Assembly: GCA_036768485.1 (NCBI GenBank)
Contig: JAVLUZ010000162.1
Location: 605,845-669,844 of the forward strand
DNA length: 64,000 nt
From: Mermis nigrescens
Taxonomy: Eukaryota > Nematoda > Enoplea > Mermithida > Mermithidae
Direction: 5' to 3'
Notes under the pieces: model-generated
What the model saw: only the letters and a program-made list of their open reading frames with translations
What the model was told of the DNA's origin: nothing
Databases searched by the model: none
Position numbers and translations under genes: made by a program
In this document: piece after piece, positions 1-13,430 of the stretch
How positions within the stretch are numbered: position 1 is the stretch's first letter
Layout of the letters: each line of letters starts with the position of its first letter

Positions 1-2655
1 ACCCCCAACTTATGTCTACCCCCATCAGCTATAACAGGACGCATTCGGGATGTGCAGTTTTTTAAAAGATGGATAATAAAAAAAGCCGGTGGAGTTTGTT
101 TTGTTCATACTCAATACCGACTTTGTAATGAGCGTGTAAAGTTTTGGCGTAACCTTATAACATATAGCGAATTTCAGTGGTTTTTTTCCGCGGCTTATGA
201 ACAACTCAGTATTAATGCCTCGAACAATTTAATGGTTTTAAATTGTACAAATAGAAATGTTGCAGATGGCCCTTTTTATTGTTTTTTTTTTGAATTTTTG
301 ATTAATTCTCGAATGGGAGTGTGAAGGGTGTGAAAATATAGGGGTGAAAAAACACATTTTGGTCGATTTTTCGACTTGTTTATGTCTGCCAACAACTCCG
401 ATTTTGAGTCCTAAGAAGGTTTTTTGCTGAAAGAAATGTACTACGGCTTATGGGCTACTTTCTGCTTACCAGCAAACTTTTGTACACGTAATACGGACTT
501 AGAGGTAGGGTTTAAACTTTACAGTCTAGTGGATAGTGTAAAAAAGATATTTTGTCTGAGATTTCTCTGCCAACTTTTCTGCTTATAAGTCGAGATAAAT
601 TGAATGAAATCGAAACAGCGTACATTATAAGGGCTACACGTCGCAGCAAACCGCATTTGAAAAACGCAATATTGAGATATTTATGGTGGTATAAATGCTA
701 CAAACTGGCTGAAACTAACTTTCTTTACATTCAATGGGGAGTTGAGTTTAGATAAGTTTACAATGTGGTGGATAGTAACAAAATAAGACTTTTTTTTGTT
801 CGCCACTTTCTCCGTTCAGAAGTCAGGATAGGTCGACTAGGATAAGGAAAAAGTATTTTCTAAGAGGTACACATCACGTCAAACGGCGTTTGTTTACATC
901 AATATTTAGCCTTTTCGTCTGGTGTAAATTCAAGAATTTAGTATGTTGAACATGTTTCTGTGTTGTTTCTTTCTGCCAACTTCTCCGCTCATGAGTCTGG
1001 ACAATATCTCAAGTCTAAAAATGTACCAGGAATCAAACGTGATATGCCATTCGATCACGTTTGTTTACACTCAATTTGGTGTAAACTTGTTCACATCTAA
1101 TATTTGCTTGACTTCAGGCTCTTACTGAGACTCAATTTTTTCATAAATGTTGATCGTAATATCAGAGTAGTATCAGAATTACGAATCCGACAAAAAACTT
1201 CTTTACACTCTTTGATTGTGTAAAGTTTACGCTGCAAATTAGCTTTTGTTCTAGAACCTTGCAGAAGCTTAATTTTTTAAACATTTTCTACGTAACGTCA
1301 GAATTAAAAATCGAACTCTTAAGTTTATCTACACCCAGTATTTGTGTAAAGTTTGCACTATTTATTTATTGTCATTGTATAGTTTACACTTCAAATTTAT
1401 TTTACTTCCAGAGCGCTGAAAAACGTAAATTGTTTCAAAATACATTCCGTAAGGTCATGATTATAAATCTGACTGCATGTTTTTCTTCGCACCTTGTAGT
1501 TATGCAAAGTTTACACTGAAAATTAAATTTAGTTTCAGAGCGTTGCAAAAGCTTAATTTCTTTTCAAAATGTTCCATGTCCCGTCAGAATTACGAATCTA
1601 AGCGTAAGCGTTCTTTACACTCAAAACTTGTATAAAGGTTATGCTGAAAACCTTTGATTGTTTAAATACAGTGAGGTTGTCTTCTTTTTAAAAATAATGC
1701 TGATGTTCAGAACAGTATTGTTTACCGCGATCTTGGACTGCTTTCATTATTGTGGCATGTTACCGTAAGTGTTTGCTTACTGATTTACTCAAATCGTGCC
1801 AATAAAATGTAGGGAACAAGCAAAGAAAAATAATCCGATGAAATAAGAAAGACGGATATACTTGGGATTGCAGAGTATCAAGCATGTAAAAGGAGGGGAC
1901 TTGGAAAAATCTACCTATATCTATATGCCCAAAGTCGAAAAATCTGTTGAAAATCAGACTTTCTCTAAGCAACGTAAAAATCGAAGTATATTCTGCGGCT
2001 TCTGAAAAAAGTGTAACCTTCTTTAAAAAATTTTCAATGCTTTACATAAGAGTGTACAAACATAAGTTAAAAAGTTTACTTCATGTAAATTGCTTGCAAG
2101 TTGCAACGCTGACTTCCTTCGTATCGTGATTGATAGAAAACTGACTGCAATTGTATTTGAAGGTGTTTTATTTTGTTATCATGCGCATCATAGCAAGCAA
2201 ACCTGGCGTCAGTTGATCAATGCACACAATCGTTGCGGGCATGCAAGTGTACCTACTTGAACATAGTCTGTTTCACGTAAGCTTACGCGCTTCCTTTTAC
2301 TTAAAACCAACAATTTCCCTGATTGTCTTGACTGCATTAATGTTTGCTATTTCATCCAATTGGCTTGCAAAGTCTCTCCTGGTCTACTCCATCTTATTTC
2401 CCATAGCTACTGCATAGCTAACTTGCTGCTTTTTCAATCGTTTTTTGGTTCAATACTTTATTTCAATCTGCAAACCGCAGAATATACTTCGAGTTTTTGC
2501 GTTTCTCAGAGAAAGTCTGATTTTTAAGAGATTTTGCGACTTTAGGCATATACATAGGTAGCTTTTTCCCAGTCCTCTCCTTTTACATCTTTAATATTCC
2601 ACAATCCCGAGTATATTCGTCTTTTTGTTCGATCGGAGCATTTTTCTTTAGTAGT
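1..2655. repeat. Large dispersed repeat, copy 1 (left end cut by window)
   Basis: Non-coding. It resembles 17220-20590 in the same orientation over most of its length; for example 302-480 and 18345-18530 share the same run of words around cgacttgtttatgtctgcc. Both copies contain degenerate internal subunits built round gtgtaaagtttacact and tcagaattacgaatc spaced one to two hundred bases apart. The short open frames inside have no recognisable product and I treat them as chance. The copy ends with an inverted-arm structure (separate entry) directly beside exon 3 of gene A. The repeat class is unknown. Confidence 0.7.
1806..2655. repeat. Inverted arms with central spacer, copy 1
   Basis: The left arm (about 1806-1997) and right arm (about 2470-2655) are inverted copies of each other: gcaaagaaaaat plus gtatattctgcggc on the left, and gcagaatatacttcg plus atttttcttta on the right. 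About 470 bp of unrelated spacer lies between. The same arms occur at 19772-20580, but there the spacer reads in the opposite direction. A single degenerate arm remains at 41980-42060. This could be a terminal-inverted-repeat element or an invertible segment. Confidence 0.65.
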
Positions 2656-2671
2656 CTAATAAATGTTTTAC

Positions 2672-5600
2672 CCGTTTCTTGTCAGCCGCAATGGTTTGAT
2701 TAGTCAGAGATTGCTGTGATACGCCCAGCTGTAGACTGACGTTGTAGCGCATGTTAGGTTGCAGAATCGTCAATTCGACCTTCAAAGCGTCGCCGGTCAC
2801 CTTAGCCGAATCAATATCGACGTATTTTTCGTATTTTTGCTAAAAATATACGAAATAGCTAATAGCACACGTATAGGCAAGTAGAAATTACAGGTATAAG
2901 CGTAGGGGGATCTAGACACCCCCTCAAATCTGAGAGACCCCCGAAATTCGATAGATCCAACCCGTCAATTTTGTCACTTCAAAGCACCGGAATTTAGTTG
3001 CTGCCCATGCATGGTCGAAAAATTTTCAAATACAAAAAAAGGACCGGAAAATTGATGTAGCACAAACATTTCAGGACGTTTCTTGTCTCGCCCTATTCTC
3101 TGGCATCAAAGAATAGCAAAGAAAGAACAATGAGGCATTACGGAACCATTTTGAGGTAAAACTGGTCAATTTTGCTGGCTGCCAGGTCTAATATCGCAAA
3201 CTTCCCAATGGGAGATATTTAAAAGAAGATGTAAAAAAAATGCTGCCATAAAAAATAGAAAATAAAGTGTCGAAAATTAAGGTTGTGTCACGTTATATTA
3301 GCTTCATCTTTAACGAATAGAAATCTAGTGAAGAGTAATGTAGTTTTTGTGAAAATATAAATACATAAAAATAAAATATTTTTTTGAAAATTTTTTTGTA
3401 AAGCTTTTATACATTACATGTAACCTACGAAATAGGTTAAAATGGAACTTAGATTTGTTGAGAATTTTCTTATGTTCGAATTTTTTAAGCAACTCGAGGG
3501 ATGACAAATCTAATCGTAACAGAAAATTGATTTTTTAGAATGGTTACTTTTTTTATCATACCAATAAAGCTGTAAAACAAGGTATGTAGCTATTTTATTA
3601 AATTAAATAAAACCTTTTCTCCATATACAATTATCTCCCTCGTTTCTTGAATGCTAATGTTTTTGTTACCTTCGATTATAACGATTGGTGGGCAGCAACG
3701 AAATTCTGGGGGGAGGGTGAAAAAATTTCTGGGAGGGGGTGGTGAAAAAATTTTCATAGGTCAAAAAATAGTCTCAAAAGTGGTTGTATGGCGAAAAAGC
3801 ACCATTTTTTGACGTTTCTCATCGAGCACTATACAACGACATCAAAAAATCGCTAAAAAAAGCAAAAAAAATTTCCAAAAATTGAATTCTGGTCGATTTC
3901 TGGGAGGGGTATTCCAACTTCTGGAGGGGTGCATATCCTCCAAAGCCCCCCCTTCCCATGCCCACGCGTAATTATAACTCATTCTTTGTACGTAATTAAA
4001 TAAATTTAGTTAACCTGGGACGGTTCAGAAAATTTTAGCAGACATATCATTTGCCTGGGATACTTACCTTCGACAAAGCCTTGTTAAACGTTAACGTTGT
4101 TTAAAAATATCGTTAATTTTTAAAACGCGTTTTTCAGCATTACTTTCTTCATAAATTTTTGTATTCTTTGAATATTCTGATAGAGAATTTTGTGCAAAAG
4201 CTAAAAATGCTATTTAAAACCGCAGGCATTAATACTAAGATTTAAAAAAACGAAATCAACGTTATTTCAAAATTTTCACTACGGCGGAAAAAGTCAAAAC
4301 ATTCATTCACTGATTGAAGCATTCTACCAAAGTTTTATGGAGAACGCTTCATTATCCGGCAACTAACGATATTAAAACGATTAAGAAACCTATCGACGGA
4401 AGTGAAAAATAAAAATGAAACCGAAAATCCCATTTTTATAATATCTTCATGCTGATCGTCGACGAGACGATATCAATTGATTATCGTCAACGAAAACAAA
4501 ATGATTACGGGTTCACAGCATTAATCGTCGACGGAACATCAATTTGATGCCGTCGACGAATTTATTTTAGAACGATCACAGTCTTTGGACGATTTGCCAA
4601 TAACGATGGACAAACTTTGATCATAATTTAAAGTTAAGGTATACATTATCATAATTACAAAATTGTGTAATTGAACGTCATTGATTATATTTCCAATCTT
4701 CCTTTTACCGTATCATTCAATCTGTCAAGATGACAAGCCGTGCAAGTTCTTTCGCGGCAAATGGCGTAGAATTGATCGGCTTTGAGGTTCTTAAAATTCG
4801 GATTCTGATTAAAACAAAGCGTCTGGGATCGGGGCGATTTCGTCAACTCTTTGTGATCCGGATTTTCGGTCTTGTAGCCAGGAGGGCACTTGATCGTCGT
4901 GGCGTCGGCTTCAAAAACCTTCTTGTTGAAAAGCAACGTACCTTGCGAAAAATGAATGTGCTGTACTGAATATATCTTGTGCTATACAGTACACGTGGGT
5001 ATATGGGGGGCTCGGGAGTAGTGTTGGCAGAGTTAACTCTAACTCAACCCAAAATAGGGTTAACCCATCACTTTTTCAATAGAGTTAACCCTATTTTGGG
5101 TGAGTTAGTGACCATCGGGGTTAACCCTAACTCTTTGAATTTCCAACCGAGAAAGGGTTAAAAAAGGGTGAGTAAGTTATTCATTCGTGCAGTTATAACT
5201 GACGATTTTTATTACTGTTTTTTTCAAGTAAATAATTCCCGTCGTCGTCGTCTCCAGTGTTGCCGAGTTAGGAGTTTTTCCCCAATTTAGGAGTTTTTTG
5301 GGGGCATTGGGGGCACCTTGAAGCGATTGGGTTTTTTTGCGCCTATGCTTCACCGTTGTGTGGGGGTTTTAAAGCCATTTCTAGCCATTTTGAGGTTTTT
5401 TGTGACCGAAAATGGGGTTTTTTGACAAGAGCACTTGGCAACCCTGGTCGTCTCATTGATCGAGCCGATGTGCGACCTGGCTGGTTGTCTTAACGCCTCT
5501 TCTCGCGTGGTGCTGTTTACTTTCCTTTCCTTAATCACTCGTTTTTCCATCCAAGCTTTTTCAATATGCATGCTTTTGCCAATAGATTCCCACCATTGTG

Positions 5601-8127
5601 GTTATAATCACTCGGTATTCCTGTGCGTGGTGCACACTTACCTTTCGTACATGAATTCAAATGACGCAACAACTTATCCGAGCGGCCATTATTATGTCTT
5701 ATTTCGTTCTTTTCCTAGGTTTTCGAATGCGCTGATCTCATTGGTGACATTTTTAAACTCTTAGCTTATCGCATCCCTCTTAGGTTACCGCATTAGGTAA
5801 TTAGGTAATAATCTTTTGCGAGAGAATAATATAGGTAGGTAAGTTTCATGTGAAAAAAGTTAAATTGAGTTTAGGAAGATTTGAGGAAGGGCTCTTTGTT
5901 TTTGACTTTGTTATGGCCTCTTAATTCCGAATAGCAACATCTCTCTGCTGTTAGCTTCGTAGTTTTCTAGTATTTTATGTTTCCAGTAGGGACACCTAAC
6001 ACAACGCTTGCTGGCGAACGAATAAGACTTGATGTTATAAATTTTTTTGATCCTTATGGAAATTATTTTCTTTTAATTGACTGATTTTGAAGCAACTTCA
6101 ATAAAGCAATTTCAATAAAGATGCACAATTTAAAAGTCCAGCCTATTTTGAATCAAATTTTTCGAGTGCCAAAAAGCGTGCTTTGTTCATTATATAAATA
6201 ACCCTTTTAAAACGGGTTAACCCCTTTTTAAGGAATAGGGTTAGAGTTAACTCTAACCCTATTAACTTTTTTGGAATGGGGTGAACCCTAACCCTAACTC
6301 TATCGTATTTTACTAACTTTGCCAACACTACTCGGGAGGTATGCCTTCCCTACAAGGCCAAATACCCTACCCCCCAGAAACCAAAATACTCCCAGAATTC
6401 AATTCTTGATTTTTTGTTTTTTTCGCAATTTTTTGATGCCAATGGATAGTGTTTGATGAAAAAAGTTAAAAAATGGTATTTTTCGGCCATACCACCTTTT
6501 TTGGGACCATTTTTTGACCTTTTAAATATCTTGCATAGCCCCCGCCCAATTTTGGCGCTGCCTACGTATGCTATACAGCCTATGGTCATCAGACAAACAG
6601 GTGTGGGGGCTAAGGAAATTTTAAAGCGTACCAGACGCATATGTGGCTTATATGAAAACTGGGCGCACTTGCCCAGCATAGTGATTTTATGGAAAGCGAA
6701 AACTTATTTATCATAAAGTGCTTAAAAGTAGGGATATGCGTCTAACGTACCATTATCAGGCGTTTCCGACGACGATCGTTGTTTTTAGATCATATTATGA
6801 GAAAACGAATTCGAGTCAATTGAACAGATGGTAGTCTACAAATGGCGCTAGGCAATTAAAATATGACACTTTTGAGCCAAAAGATCGCTAAAAACGGTCA
6901 AAACAACACCTTTTTGAAATTTTTTTCAAAACGGAAAAATTCCTCAGCCAAGGTGTGAAAACTTTGTTGCAGGGGAGGGGTTGAAATCCCCCAAGATCAT
7001 TTATGCTCCCTGAATTCCTTCGCTATACTAAGCATGTTTGCATGTTCTTTTCTTATCCCTCCGTTTATCGTGATTTTTTTACAGTCGAATTTTTCCATGA
7101 CTAAAGGCCGTTATAGTCTACGCTAAACTACTCGTGCTTAACATTTTCTGGTAGTTATGTGTTTCATTTTGTGCAATTTTTATGCTGTTTCTAAATATGT
7201 GTGTCATTTTTTGAGAAAATCATTTTTTAAAGAGTTACAATCAAAAAACCGCTACAATGCATAAGCCAAGCCAATTGGTGGACATTCATGCAAAAAAAGA
7301 AGAAATAGATTTTTGTTGTGTTAAGCACAACCAGTGAATGCTATTATACGTTTTAAAAGAAAGAGACGACTAAGTCTTTTATTAGAAATCTATTTTCTCA
7401 TCTTACAGTTTTTGTGATGTCACTGTGAATATACCACAAAATGCTTATTTCTTGCTAAAATATGATTTCTCATAGAGCTAAAGCATTCAAAACGATGTGA
7501 CTGGAGCTCAAATAACGCTAGACAAAGTTCAAGACGCATTAGTCAAGAAAGATTTGAGCCCGGTTTCATTATCTTTAGGCTTAAGCCAGGCTTCAACCTG
7601 ACTTTATTGTTTAAACATACGTGGCCGAATTTGAGCCTGGCCCAAGCTATGATTAAGCCTGGCTTGAGCGTGACTCGAGCCTAGTTTAAGCCTGGCTTGA
7701 GCCTAGCTTAAGCCGGGCTTGAGCCAGCCTTAAACCTGACCACGTATGTTTTAACATTGAAATCAAATTTAAGCCTACCGGGCCCAGAAAAATGCTACTA
7801 TACTGATTGATGACTATAATTCCGTTATAATTCATGGTAAACGGACGGTGAATAACTCACTTGTGGATCTACTTCGAATACTTGTACCCTCGAAACCAAG
7901 GCGTAAGGGTCGTAAAGGGTATAGCTGACTGACGAAGTTTTTCCTCTGCTTGCCGATCCTCTAATCTCTTTGGATATCCAAACTTTGCCCTCGGGGTATA
8001 CTGCTTGAGCGCAGCAGGCCAAAGAGTCATCATCGGTAGAAGTTCGTGATACTGCAGAAGCACAAATATCGCATAAGAAGGCCAACGAGGAGATTAGCAA
8101 AAATTTTTTGTATAATAAATTGGACAT
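2672..8127 (-). CDS. Gene A: secreted protein of unknown function (3 exons seen, 3' end not found)
   Basis: Three exons join in phase 0: 8127-7861 (89 codons), 4960-4709 (84) and 2839-2672 (56), each bounded by AG and GT (donors gtgagt, gtaaaa and gtaaaac). Exon 1 begins MSNLLYKKFLLISSLAFLC, a clear signal peptide with a likely cleavage site near ICASA, followed by a CC pair and the segment YPEGKVWISKEI. Exon 2 is cysteine-rich, with a CPPGYKTENPDH segment and the closely spaced cysteines CRERTCTACH. Exon 3 (VTGDALKVELTILQPNMRY) is strand-rich and distantly recalls an immunoglobulin-like or FN3 fold, which is only an impression. The last donor points leftwards, so more exons should lie beyond the window. 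GC content is clearly higher than in the introns. I do not recognise the family. Confidence 0.6.
2840..4708. other. Intron 2 of gene A
   Basis: AT-rich, with no coding signal. It holds one minus-oriented copy of dispersed repeat family 1 (3690-3967, separate entry) and otherwise unremarkable sequence. Confidence 0.5.
3690..3967 (-). repeat. Dispersed repeat family 1, copy
   Basis: Degenerate copy in reverse orientation. Family hallmarks are a gggtatgcacccc start, repeated ccccagaa words, the core ttttttgatgccaatggata and tgctcgatgagaaacgt, an end at ggtgctgcccacg, and short complementary ends cacgtgggc / gcccacgtatg. Other copies lie at 4990-5018+6331-6600, 15945-16215, 20895-21175, 24295-24560, 27770-28050, 28170-28455, 30195-30450 and 39005-39285. 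No coding capacity; the ends suggest a MITE. Confidence 0.7.
5019..6330. mobile_element. hAT-like non-autonomous DNA transposon with 8-bp target duplication
   Basis: Ends are inverted: tagtgttggcagagtta at the left and taactttgccaacacta at the right. Both ends are rich in aaccctaactc/gagttaaccc words. The flanks carry the 8-bp direct repeat ctcgggag (5011-5018 and 6331-6338), as expected for hAT transposition. There is no transposase frame. The element sits inside a copy of dispersed repeat family 1, whose two halves flank it (4990-5018 and 6331-6600). It is itself interrupted by a smaller hAT-like MITE. Confidence 0.88.
5255..5446. mobile_element. Nested hAT-like MITE, 192 bp
   Basis: Inverted ends cagtgttgccgagt and acttggcaaccctg are flanked by the 8-bp direct repeat gtcgtctc (5247-5254 and 5447-5454). 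It lies within the 5019-6330 element and is therefore the younger insertion. No coding capacity. Confidence 0.88.
6339..6600 (+). repeat. Dispersed repeat family 1, right half of split copy
   Basis: It begins at atgccttccctacaaggcc, carries ttttttgatgccaatggat, and ends near gcgctgcctacgtatg. Its left end is at 4990-5018, separated by the hAT-like insertion. Confidence 0.8.
7557..7785. mobile_element. Palindromic MITE A (CTTAAGCC-rich), copy 1
   Basis: It starts agcccggtttcattatcttt and ends aagcctaccgggccc. The body repeats ggcttgagcct / aggcttaagcc words and contains inverted acatacgtgg / ccacgtatgt segments, so it would fold into a long hairpin. A second copy is at 12296-12516. Confidence 0.8.
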
Positions 8128-9076
<949 letters not shown>

Positions 9077-9469
9077 TATATTATATCAATATAGATTATA
9101 TTAATCTTCGGATATATACGTAGAAATCATAGATAAATAAATAAAAAATTATAAAATAAATATGATAACGTAAATTATTCAAAAAAATGTAATAGATAAA
9201 TATAAACTTCCAATGAGATAAAAGATTAAATGGACTTGAAATAAAACACTTTTTAGCCCTCCTTCCTCTGCATTATGACTGGAATATGCATGAACCTTTT
9301 GTGATATATGTGCTCTATTATTTGATTGAGTCAAATTATTCCTACGGTGCCACACATGAGCGTGAAGAGTTTGGGGGTTAGAATCACCAGAATCCAAAAG
9401 CCTATAACTCAGAATTTAATTTCTGCGTTTTTTCGGATTTGCCCTTCTGAACCCCAGAATATGGTTGCC

Positions 9470-9890
9470 ATATATGATCTGGGGGAAGAAGGGTCAGACA
9501 GTTTTCATCCTATCCCAAAAAATTTAAACCCCTCAAGAATTCTTTCATCCCCCAGAATTCGCGATTTTTCGGAAGTTTCCAAAAATTTTCAAAAAAATTC
9601 GTAAAAAAGGCGCTCTTTTTAGGCTATTCAAGCTATGTATTTGCTCAAAAGTGTCAAATTTTTAGCGCTTCGCGCCATAAACTCATATTTTAATATGTTT
9701 TTTCAATATGTTTGACGTTTTGGTTCGATATTATATGTTTTTATGCTTAAGAAAGGAAGAGCGTCGTCAGAAACGCCGAAAAACGATGTTTTTGACGCAT
9801 ATCCGCCATTTTCGGGCAAAAATTAAGGGCTCTTTAAAATTTCGCCCACCCGCTCGGAAAAATTGCATCGCTGCGCATGTTTGCTGGTTG
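9470..9890 (+). repeat. Dispersed repeat family 2, copy
   Basis: Marked by cccccagaattcgcgattttt, then gcgcttcgcgcc, tatgttttttcaatatgttt, aaacgccgaaaaacgatgtt and a gcatcgctgcgcatg end. Related copies are at 13073-13430, 13975-14215 (partial), 30450-30720 and 32265-32850. No product is recognised in any frame. Confidence 0.6.
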
Positions 9891-12066
9891 CTGCCCATTA
9901 ATGCAAGCTGCATTCCTGAACACAACGTTAAAACGCTTAAATTTTCTCTCTTTTCTATGACTCGACGAAGAACACACGTTTTCCATTATTGTTTTAATGA
10001 GAAAAATAAATATTTCTCAATTTTCTCTCACGTGATCAAACAATTAGGTTGCTTCTATAAACCTCCAAATTTTTTTTAATTTGTCACAAAAATTTCAGTC
10101 TTGCAATTTAAAAATTAAAAAATGTTTACAATTAAAACGAAAATATAATTAAATATTCTTATCGTGGGGTTAGCTGATCTAGACAGTAGAATGAAAAAAT
10201 GGTAGATTTTCTGACGTAAACGATTGAACGAAGGATAACAAATAAATAAAAGAAAGGTTACTTTGCAAAAGTACTCCAAAATGATCAAAGGCTCCAGATT
10301 AAGATCGCATAGTTGATACGCATTTTTTTATTTTAATTGTTTAAAAACAGCGTTTTATACAATCGGTCGAGGAATCATGATGGTCAGAGAATCGGGACGG
10401 TCGGAGAAGTCGAGACGGTCGGAGATACGGGAATATCAGGAATCTAGAAATAACCTGTTTTTTTCATTAGGCGGAGAAGCGGGACGGTCGGAGAAACGGG
10501 AATTTAGGGAATCTAAAAATAACCTGTTTTATCATTAGGCGGAGAATTGGGATGGTCGGAGAAGCTATAAAGAGCGTCCGAAATACCGTCAAAATGAATT
10601 TTAGTATACTTTTGGCATAAGATGCTCCAACATTTAGATTAATGTGTCGAAATTCCTTGACACTTCGCGCAGACTTTTTTATTTTTCAAATTGCTTTTCA
10701 ATGCAATGTACCGAAAATTGGGCGTAAAACAAGTAAATACTTTTGCAGCACGGTCGATCTTGATATAACGTTTAGGAATAATTTATTTGGCCATTTTTTA
10801 TGGTATTCTTTTCAGAAAACAGTTCAGATCAAAAAGAATTTTTTATGTTTTTTTATAATTTTCACTCTCAAATGTGTACCTTGTAGAGCTCGCTAAGAAA
10901 CGGTCAAAAATGCCTTCATATTTGTTTATTGACAAGTCATACAATTATCTACCAGACTTCAAAATTTTAGCCACCCGAAATACAGAAGGCCAGCTATCCC
11001 CCTTGGTTCTTCCGCTGATGACTCGCGTGTTATACGCCTTCAGTAGCCACGGGTGCTCGTCCGACAATGGGAGACGAATTATTGACTAAGCTCAAAAGCT
11101 TCTGATTTTCTGGAGAAAGATGCAACTTTTGAATGCTCTTAGAACATTGGAGCCGAGCCTGTAATTTAAGAGATTAACATTTTTGGAACTTAGTATGATT
11201 TACTAATTCTTGTGCATGTAGCACAATTTCGCAGTCTAAGTTATTAGATTACAAAAGTGGCTTAAACTAATTTAATAATCATGGCACTATGCATGCAGCT
11301 GATAAGTTTATTTAAAATTTTACTATGCAATAACGTAGTCTGCCTAGAAATTGCTTACGTAGCTATCCGTTTATAGAATATCAGATTCGCGGGTATAACT
11401 CCTAAAGATCCATTTCGCCTTATTGATAGCGCTTCTGATACAAATGCGATAATCGCTAGCCGTCAGCTTATTATTCGTCATAAATATAAGATTTGTCACA
11501 AATCTTGTGTGAATAATTGGAATAAGTTAGAACCTTTAGTAGAAAAGCATCAGCGCTATATCCACACGAAATCGGCATAAGAGTTATGTAAATAACAACC
11601 AGAATGAAAACATGGGAATCTTTTTATGTAAGAATATGGCAAAAGGACGACCGAAAATCAATGGAAGTCGAATTTTCTTTACAAGTGCATAAAATTCAAC
11701 AGAAATTGCGTAGGTACCTATGTACTTAATAGGAAAAGTTTTCGATAGTCCAGCATTAATGACCGGTTTCAGATTATTTCGGCTTAAAAGAGCTTTTTCG
11801 CTGATTAGCGTGGCCTACCTGAATGATATAATTCATCCACAAATTTTGTTCCATTTCACATCCGGCACATACTCTCAAATATTCGAGGATTTAAATTGCT
11901 CACGAAAGCAAGAAGATAATTAGGTAAATATGTATCTCTTTTGATCATGGTAGCAATATGTCAAGCCATTATATCAGTGTAAAACGATGCGTCGTATTAG
12001 CAAATACCTACATGATCTGAAAGGGGGCGTTTATACCCCCCACATAACACTTTTCATCTCCCCCAA
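9891..12066. other. Intergenic, no gene recognised
   Basis: It contains a short tandem repeat (10370-10575) and AT-rich unique-looking sequence. The open frames at 10642-11089 and 11720-11923 show no recognisable domain, and I do not call them genes. Confidence 0.4.
10370..10575. repeat. Tandem repeat, about 2.4 units of 70-88 bp
   Basis: The unit carries gcggagaagcgggacggtcg, then gggaatctaaaaataacctg and ttcattag; three successive diverged copies are visible, the last truncated. Confidence 0.8.
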
Positions 12067-13072
12067 GGGCCCGGTTCCACCAAAAATGAGAAGTGACTAG
12101 TGACTAGTGACAAGTCTTGTCATGACAAGTCGTAAAACCTAAGGTTCCACCATTGACTTGTCAAAACTACTAATTTTTGACAAGTTCATGTCAAAATTAA
12201 AGACTTGTATGACAAGTAATCCTTTGTAGTATCACGAGTTATGCGTTATGATGCAAAAGTTATATTGCGCTTAGTGTAAGTATTACAATTTATCTGGGCC
12301 CGGTTTCAATATCTTTGGGCTTAAGCCAGGCTTAAATCTGACTTAAATGTTTAAACATACGTGGCCTGTATTAGTCTTGCCTAACCCAGGCTAATCTAGG
12401 CTTAAGCCAGGCTTAAGCCTGGCGGCTTAAGCAAGGCTCAAAATTGGCCACGTATGTTTAAACATTGAAGTAAGATTTAAGCCTGACTTAAGCCTAAGGA
12501 TATTGAATCCGGGCCCTGATTCACTTCCGTCATCCTCCTTGGAAATCAGATAACTCCTCTCGAGTATGTCAAGTTTAACTTCGTATAAATTAAGTGCCTC
12601 AGACCAAAGAAAGTCTACCATTGATAACGATTGGCAGGAACAGAATTGAATATTTTGATCTTTAATTCACGTAAACTAAATAAAATTCGCGAGTTGAAAT
12701 AAAACAATGGGAAGAATTTTGGATTATGGGATTTTTCCTCGCATAAGATGAGTCCCGCATCATGTATGCTGAACTGGTTTGTGCCCAAATGTATATTTTT
12801 TTGTATAAAAAACAGCAAAATAACACTAGTCAAGGCAAATGACTAGCCTAATTTTGACTTGTCAATATTTTACTAGTTTTGACAAGTAAATTTTGTACTT
12901 GTCATTTGGCGAAACGGCTTACTATTTTACTAATAAATTTTACTTGTCAAAACGTACTTTTTTACTAGTTTTGACAAGTGACAAGTCCTTGTCCGACAAG
13001 TTTTCGGTGAAACCCGATTACTTGTCGGACTAGTACTTCTCAAGCTTGTCAATGTTGGGTGGAACCGAGCCC
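12067..13072. mobile_element. MITE B (ACTAGTGACAAG-rich), copy 1
   Basis: Ends are inverted: gggcccggttccacc at the left and ggtggaaccgagccc at the right. Subterminal regions are full of the palindromic words actagt and gacaagt in both orientations. It carries a nested MITE A at 12296-12516. A second, diverged copy lies at about 16330-17058. No coding capacity. Confidence 0.8.
12296..12516. mobile_element. Palindromic MITE A, copy 2, nested in MITE B
   Basis: Starts gggcccggtttcaatatctt and ends aaggatattgaatccgggcc. The interior is made of ggcttaagcc palindromes with inverted acatacgtgg arms, like 7557-7785. MITE B copy 2 lacks this insertion at the equivalent position (around 16505) and gives a view of the empty site. 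Confidence 0.88.
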
Positions 13073-13430
13073 AGAATTCTGCTCCCCTCAGAATTGACGA
13101 TTATTTGAAAATTTACAAAAATTTCTCCTAAAACTTTCGTAAAAAAGCGTGTTTTTCAAAGTGTTTAGCTATCTATTTGCTTAAAAATGTCAAATTTTAA
13201 GCACCTCGCACCATATTATATTCATGTTTTAACTGTATTTTGTTCAATTTGTTCGACGTTCTTGTCTTTTTCGAATTTTTTTGTTCGTTTGCCCTAGAAA
13301 GATAGTGCTTCGTAAACGCGAAAAACGATGTTTGTAACGCGTATCACAAAAGTTTTCGGCACCAAAAAAGGCACTTCAAAATTGTGCCTCATCCCCCCAG
13401 AATTCCCTTGCTGTGCATGTCTGGTAGATA
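13073..13430 (+). repeat. Dispersed repeat family 2, copy
   Basis: Follows MITE B directly. Shows gcacctcgcaccata, ttttaactgtattttgttca and cgcgaaaaacgatgtttgta, as in the 9470-9890 copy. Confidence 0.6.

Noticed and set aside
5028..5165. Telomere-like aaccctaactc words
   Set aside because: They are confined to the ends of a hAT-like element and do not match the nematode TTAGGC telomere repeat.
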